Origin: Flavobacteriaceae bacterium
Lineage (GTDB): Bacteria; Bacteroidota; Bacteroidia; Flavobacteriales; Flavobacteriaceae
Length of the DNA: 43,328 nucleotides
Reading direction: 5' to 3'
Assembly (NCBI GenBank): GCA_013001965.1
Contig: JABDLA010000064.1
Coordinates: 1-43,328, forward strand
The notes under the pieces were generated by a model. It was not told the origin of the DNA. It saw only the letters and a program-made list of their open reading frames with translations, and searched no databases. Below, piece by piece: positions 39,725 to 43,328 of the stretch (its first letter is position 1; every line of letters begins with the position of its first letter). Position numbers and translations under genes: made by a program.

Positions 39725-41149
39725 TTATTTATAACTTCTCGGGCCTAAAAAATTAACTGTTGTGGTCTCGATCATTTGATCACCACTATATACTTCGATC
39801 ATCAGTTTGTTTTTATCACCGCTTAAGTTGTTTCTATTGATTTCTATAAATATGGTGCCTTCGGCAATGCCTTGTTTTGGTACACTGAAATTATTACGTG
39901 TCGAGACTAATTTTATACTGCCTTCATATTTTCGTAATTTAAAGGTGACATCTTCAATGTCATGGGTTGTTTTATTGATCAGTTTGTAGGTAAAAACATT
40001 ACTAATGACATTGTTTGCCTTGGTTTCATATAACTGACCGGGTAGTCGTAACACCCTGGCTTCAACATCATTTCTTAAGGCAAGCATGCCCGATAGTACA
40101 CCAAGCAATATGATAAGCACTGCGATGTAACCAATGACACGCGGGCTCAGTTTAAATTTCTCCTTCTTTTCAATATTATCTTCACTGGCATAGCGTATTA
40201 AGCCCTTCGGAAAGCCGACCTTATCCATTATGGTGTCACACTCATCGATACAGGCTGTACAGTTCACACATTCGAGCTGGGTACCATTTCTAATATCGAT
40301 TCCTGTGGGACATACATGAACACATTGAAAACAATCGATACAATCGCCATGTCCTAAAGATTTTCTGTCCTCATTTTTTCTGATTTTCTTTCGGCCATTT
40401 TCGCCTTCACCACGCTTATGGTCATAGGCAACGACGATCGACTTATTGTCAAGAAGTACACCTTGTAGTCGTCCATAAGGGCAGGCGATGATACAGACCT
40501 GTTCTCTGAACCAGGCGAATACAAAATAAAAAACGGCCGTAAAAATGATCAGTGGTATGAGAGTCCCCATATGTTGAAAAGGGCCTTCGGAAATATATCG
40601 GATAAGCTTGTCGCTGCCAATGAGATAGGCCAGAAATACATTGGCAATAAGGAATGAGATCGCTAAAAAGATAAACCATTTCAAAAGGCGCTTTCTAATT
40701 TTTTCGGCATTCCAGACCTGTTTAGCGAGTCGGATTTGCTTACCTCGATCACCATCGATCCAGAATTCAATTCGCCGAAATACCATTTCCATAAAAATGG
40801 TTTGCGGACAGATCCATCCACAGAAAATACGGCCAAAAGCCACTGTAAACAGGGTGATGAATATTACGCCTATGATCATGGAAATTACAAAGAGATGAAA
40901 ATCCTGTGGCCAGAAAGGCAGGCCAAAAATGTTAAACCGGCGTTCAAGGACGTTGAACATCAGGAACTGGTTGCCATTGATCTTTATAAACGGAGCCAGG
41001 ACCAAAAAAGCCAACAGGAAATAGCTTACAATTTTACGTTGATCATAAAATCGACCGCTAGGTTTCTTTGGAAATATCCACGCCCGTTTGCCTTCCTCAT
41101 TTATGGTCCCGATGGAATCTCTGAATACTTCCGTTTCCTGTGTTGCCAC
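39725..41149 (-). CDS. ccoG: Cytochrome c oxidase accessory protein CcoG (FixG/RdxA)
   Basis: A 474-residue membrane iron-sulfur protein. TM segments lie at about 38-58, 85-110, 157-180, 195-212 and 345-365. The ferredoxin part has Cys clusters CIDCFQCVHVCP and CVNCTACIDECD, giving two [4Fe-4S] sites. Earlier motifs are RIFCGWICPQT and CIIACPYGRLQG. The C-terminal ~100 residues are the FixG Ig-like domain. It reduces copper or otherwise assists in maturing the cbb3 oxidase copper centre. It begins 21 bp after ccoP. Confidence 0.94.
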   Translation of the reverse strand: MATQETEVFRDSIGTINEEGKRAWIFPKKPSGRFYDQRKIVSYFLLAFLVLAPFIKINGNQFLMFNVLERRFNIFGLPFWPQDFHLFVISMIIGVIFITLFTVAFGRIFCGWICPQTIFMEMVFRRIEFWIDGDRGKQIRLAKQVWNAEKIRKRLLKWFIFLAISFLIANVFLAYLIGSDKLIRYISEGPFQHMGTLIPLIIFTAVFYFVFAWFREQVCIIACPYGRLQGVLLDNKSIVVAYDHKRGEGENGRKKIRKNEDRKSLGHGDCIDCFQCVHVCPTGIDIRNGTQLECVNCTACIDECDTIMDKVGFPKGLIRYASEDNIEKKEKFKLSPRVIGYIAVLIILLGVLSGMLALRNDVEARVLRLPGQLYETKANNVISNVFTYKLINKTTHDIEDVTFKLRKYEGSIKLVSTRNNFSVPKQGIAEGTIFIEINRNNLSGDKNKLMIEVYSGDQMIETTTVNFLGPRSYK

Positions 41150-41170
41150 GATTTTCTCTATTAGATTTAT

Positions 41171-42127
41171 CTAGTTCGATCCGGATTGCACCGAATCGGT
41201 TTCAACAGCATTTGTTTCCTGGGTAGTTTCTTCGATGGTTTCTTCAGGTATGCTTTCATCAATCCAGATTTCACCTTCAGCCGCTTTAGGTTCTGCCGGA
41301 GTCGTTCCTTGAAATTGCAAAACATAACTCGACACTTGAGCGATCTCTGATGGTTTCAAAATTTGTTTCCAGGCCACCATTCCTTTTCCATCACGACCTC
41401 CTTCCGATACAGTTTTAAAGACATTTTTGATGCCACCACCGAGAATCCAATACTCATCGGTCATGTTAGGCCCAATGCCACCACCACCATCGGCTTTATG
41501 ACAGGCAACACAATTCACATCAAAGATTTGCTTACCCTGTGCGAGGTCAGAAACATCAGTCAGGAGTTCAACCGTATTGTAATCTACAAGGTCTTTGGCT
41601 GTCTTTTTATATTCTTCTATAGCGATTTTTGCTTCCGCCAGTTCAGTTTCAAGTTCAGTAATTTGATTATCACCATCAAATACATGGTATTTCAGCATAT
41701 ACACAACACCAAAAATAATAGTGATATAGAAACCATAAAGCCACCAAGGCGGGAGAGCATTATCAAGTTCTTTTATGCCATCATAATTATGATCGAGAAT
41801 GATCTCAGACTCTTCTTCAATAGGTCGGGTTCCGGTAAGCTTTTCATATAGTCTTGATAACCATCCGAAGTTAACCTCTTTATTTTTCGAAGCGAGGAAA
41901 CGTTCCTTACCGACCTCGTCGAGGCTGTGCAACATCACATTTTCAAGAGATCCGATAATTGCCTCTATGGCAATTAGTATTATTAAAACCAATAACAAAA
42001 ACAGAATGACCACCGGGTATTTCATAAATGCCGGCTGATCTCCTGATTCTATAGCAAATTCAATGAGCCCGAAAATGATAAAAAAGAATACCGGAACTCT
42101 GACGTAGGATGGAAATAAATTTTTCAT
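41171..42127 (-). CDS. ccoP: cbb3 oxidase subunit III (CcoP), single-heme type
   Basis: A 318-residue membrane c-type cytochrome. There are two TM segments at the N-terminus (about 10-30 and 33-55) and a third at ~127-145 (WWLYGFYITIIFGVVYML). The soluble heme domain is at ~205-285 with CVACHKADGGGGIGPNM, and an acidic tail runs to the end. Only one CxxCH is present, whereas proteobacterial CcoP has two. The start overlaps the ccoQ stop by 4 nt. Confidence 0.92.
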   Translation of the reverse strand: MKNLFPSYVRVPVFFFIIFGLIEFAIESGDQPAFMKYPVVILFLLLVLIILIAIEAIIGSLENVMLHSLDEVGKERFLASKNKEVNFGWLSRLYEKLTGTRPIEEESEIILDHNYDGIKELDNALPPWWLYGFYITIIFGVVYMLKYHVFDGDNQITELETELAEAKIAIEEYKKTAKDLVDYNTVELLTDVSDLAQGKQIFDVNCVACHKADGGGGIGPNMTDEYWILGGGIKNVFKTVSEGGRDGKGMVAWKQILKPSEIAQVSSYVLQFQGTTPAEPKAAEGEIWIDESIPEETIEETTQETNAVETDSVQSGSN

Positions 42128-42309
42128 AATGTAATGTCATTTTGGTTATCGAATGGAATATTGCTCATTTTGGTGATATAGTCTTTTTTAGCAGAAAGCA
42201 CCCACCAAAATAAAAGGACGAAAAAGATAAAAAAGATGAGTAACGAGATAATAGGATAGATCTCAATTCCCGTTATACTTTCCATATGTTGTTTTACAAA
42301 TTTTAACAT
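42124..42309 (-). CDS. ccoQ: cbb3 oxidase CcoQ/FixQ-like small subunit
   Basis: A 61-residue protein with one TM segment (residues ~18-40, IYPIISLLIFFIFFVLLFWW) followed by KKDYITKMSNIPFD, as in Bacteroidota CcoQ. It stabilises the oxidase complex. It lies 6 bp after ccoNO and overlaps ccoP. Confidence 0.9.
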   Translation of the reverse strand: MLKFVKQHMESITGIEIYPIISLLIFFIFFVLLFWWVLSAKKDYITKMSNIPFDNQNDITL

Positions 42310-42315
42310 GGCTTC

Positions 42316-43328
42316 TTAGTTTTGGTTGCTTACTTCAAGATTTGATTCATCGACCTTAATATCGGTGCCCAGACGCTGCAAATAGGCAATCAGGGCCACG
42401 ATTTCACGGTTTCGCATTTCTATGAATTCGTCACCTCCGTCGGCCTTGTCTTCTTCATAGGTTTTGGCAAAATCAGGATCGGAGTAAAGGTTCTGTTCTA
42501 TTTGAGTACCCTGATCGGTCATGCTTTGCTGTGCATTCGCGATATCATCTTCAGAATACGGAACACCCAGTTTCACCATGGCATTCATTTTAGCCTCCGT
42601 TAGCGATTTATCGAGTTCATTCCTTATGAGCCATTGATAGGCTGGCATAATAGAACCCGACGAGGTACTTTGCGGATCATACATATGATTCAAATGCCAA
42701 TTATCGGAATATTTTTTTCCGATTCGATGTAGATCGGGCCCGGTTCGTTTACTACCCCAAAGGAATGGATGATCATAAACGTATTCTCCCGCTTTCGAAT
42801 ATTCACCATAGCGTTCCACCTCATCCCTGAACGGCCTGATCATCTGGGAATGGCAGCTCACACAACCTTCCCTGATATAAATATCGCGGCCTTCCAGTTC
42901 AAGCGGCGTATAGGGTTGCACACTTGTTATTGTTGGGATATTAGACTTAACCATGATCGTAGGTACAATTTGTACGATTCCTCCAATTAAAATGGCTACC
43001 GTAGCTAATATTGTCAATTGAACAGGACGGCGTTCCAACCAGGTATGCCAGGCTTCTCCAAGAACACGACGTTTTGAAACTTTGGTTAAAGCTGGTGCTT
43101 CAGCAAGATCGTCAGTAACTTTGCTGCCATATTTAATGGTGGCCACAATATTATAAGCCAATACAAGAATACCAATGACATAAAGTGATCCACCTATAGC
43201 TCGCATCCAGTACATTGGAAGGATCTCGGTCACAGTTTCAAGGAAGTTTCCATAGACCAATGTTCCATCCGGATTGAATTGTTTCCACATGGCCCATTGC
43301 GTAAATCCGGCCACATACATTGGAAGGG
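42316..43328 (-). CDS. ccoNO: cbb3 oxidase fused subunits I-II (CcoNO), partial
   Basis: The C-terminal part (about 336 codons) of a fused catalytic subunit; the frame stays open across the right edge. The first ~70 residues visible are the end of CcoN: LPMYVAGFTQWAMWKQF followed by a TM segment with YWMRAIGGSLYVIGILVLAY. The CcoO module follows: a TM anchor at ~100-118, then the heme site REGCVSCHSQMIRPFRDEVE, GPDLHRIGKKY and the distal Met region SIMPAYQWL. Fused CcoNO is typical of Bacteroidota. It carries electrons from periplasmic cytochrome c to the oxygen-reducing centre, with high oxygen affinity. Confidence 0.94.
   Translation of the reverse strand, partial: LPMYVAGFTQWAMWKQFNPDGTLVYGNFLETVTEILPMYWMRAIGGSLYVIGILVLAYNIVATIKYGSKVTDDLAEAPALTKVSKRRVLGEAWHTWLERRPVQLTILATVAILIGGIVQIVPTIMVKSNIPTITSVQPYTPLELEGRDIYIREGCVSCHSQMIRPFRDEVERYGEYSKAGEYVYDHPFLWGSKRTGPDLHRIGKKYSDNWHLNHMYDPQSTSSGSIMPAYQWLIRNELDKSLTEAKMNAMVKLGVPYSEDDIANAQQSMTDQGTQIEQNLYSDPDFAKTYEEDKADGGDEFIEMRNREIVALIAYLQRLGTDIKVDESNLEVSNQN

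Overview
The window is AT-rich, densely packed DNA from a bacterium of the Bacteroidota, most likely a marine-type member of the Flavobacteriaceae. The evidence is: many lipoproteins whose lipobox Cys follows a short hydrophobic stretch; a TonB receptor with an N-terminal carboxypeptidase-regulatory-like domain; a LETM1-related protein, 2TM-domain proteins and DUF4331 proteins typical of that class; a fused CcoN-CcoO cbb3 oxidase gene; and promoters of the Bacteroidota type (TAnnTTTG at -7). No rRNA, tRNA, CRISPR array, phage or complete insertion sequence was seen. It reads as ordinary chromosomal backbone with a few accessory-looking regulatory modules.

Layout. 1-2828: a membrane-protein cluster (unidentified partial gene, polytopic membrane protein, SpoIIM-like protein) divergent from an RDD protein. 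2880-7348: M3 peptidase lipoprotein, cyclophilin lipoprotein, Nudix CoA pyrophosphatase, acyltransferase. 7349-8659: ECF sigma factor operon with a membrane protein and a 56-residue membrane peptide. 8731-15569: exported M20 amidohydrolase, type II NADH dehydrogenase, TonB receptor plus its own TonB, DUF1684 lipoprotein. 15728-19974: a signalling operon (TPR protein, LytS-type kinase, three stand-alone 2TM proteins, DUF2306 protein, LytTR regulator). 19975-23971: half-length DUF1456 protein, membrane-tethered winged-helix regulator, DoxX protein, cupin lipoprotein, amidase, agmatinase-type ureohydrolase.

24132-29625 is a stress-flavoured block: a repetitive coiled-coil protein, an ABC1/UbiB kinase with a small coiled-coil partner, an alkaline phosphatase, Hsp20 and an acidic lipoprotein. 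29722-35699: LETM1-related protein; a DUF4331 family split over two genes plus a TPR lipoprotein, facing a SigK/RskA-like sigma/anti-sigma pair; Cu/Zn superoxide dismutase. 35764-43328: YdeI-like protein, alpha/beta hydrolase-OsmC fusion, tandem universal stress protein, then the cbb3 oxidase operon (SafE-like, CcoH, CcoG, CcoP, CcoQ, CcoNO), which runs off the right edge.

The most interesting signals are non-coding. (1) A palindrome ATGAC-N4-GTCAT or a one-mismatch version occurs upstream of four unlinked units (tonB, the coiled-coil gene, the UbiB operon, the universal stress protein). In the two clearest cases its centre is exactly 33 bp upstream of the centre of a perfect TAnnTTTG element, the geometry expected of a class-II Crp/Fnr-type activator. 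(2) Four TTTCA repeats at an exact 11-bp period lie between a membrane-bound OmpR-type winged-helix regulator and the DoxX gene it may control. (3) Three perfect ATTAACAAAA copies, offset by 11 and 55 bp, precede the split DUF4331 operon. (4) Nested inverted repeats lie upstream of hsp20.
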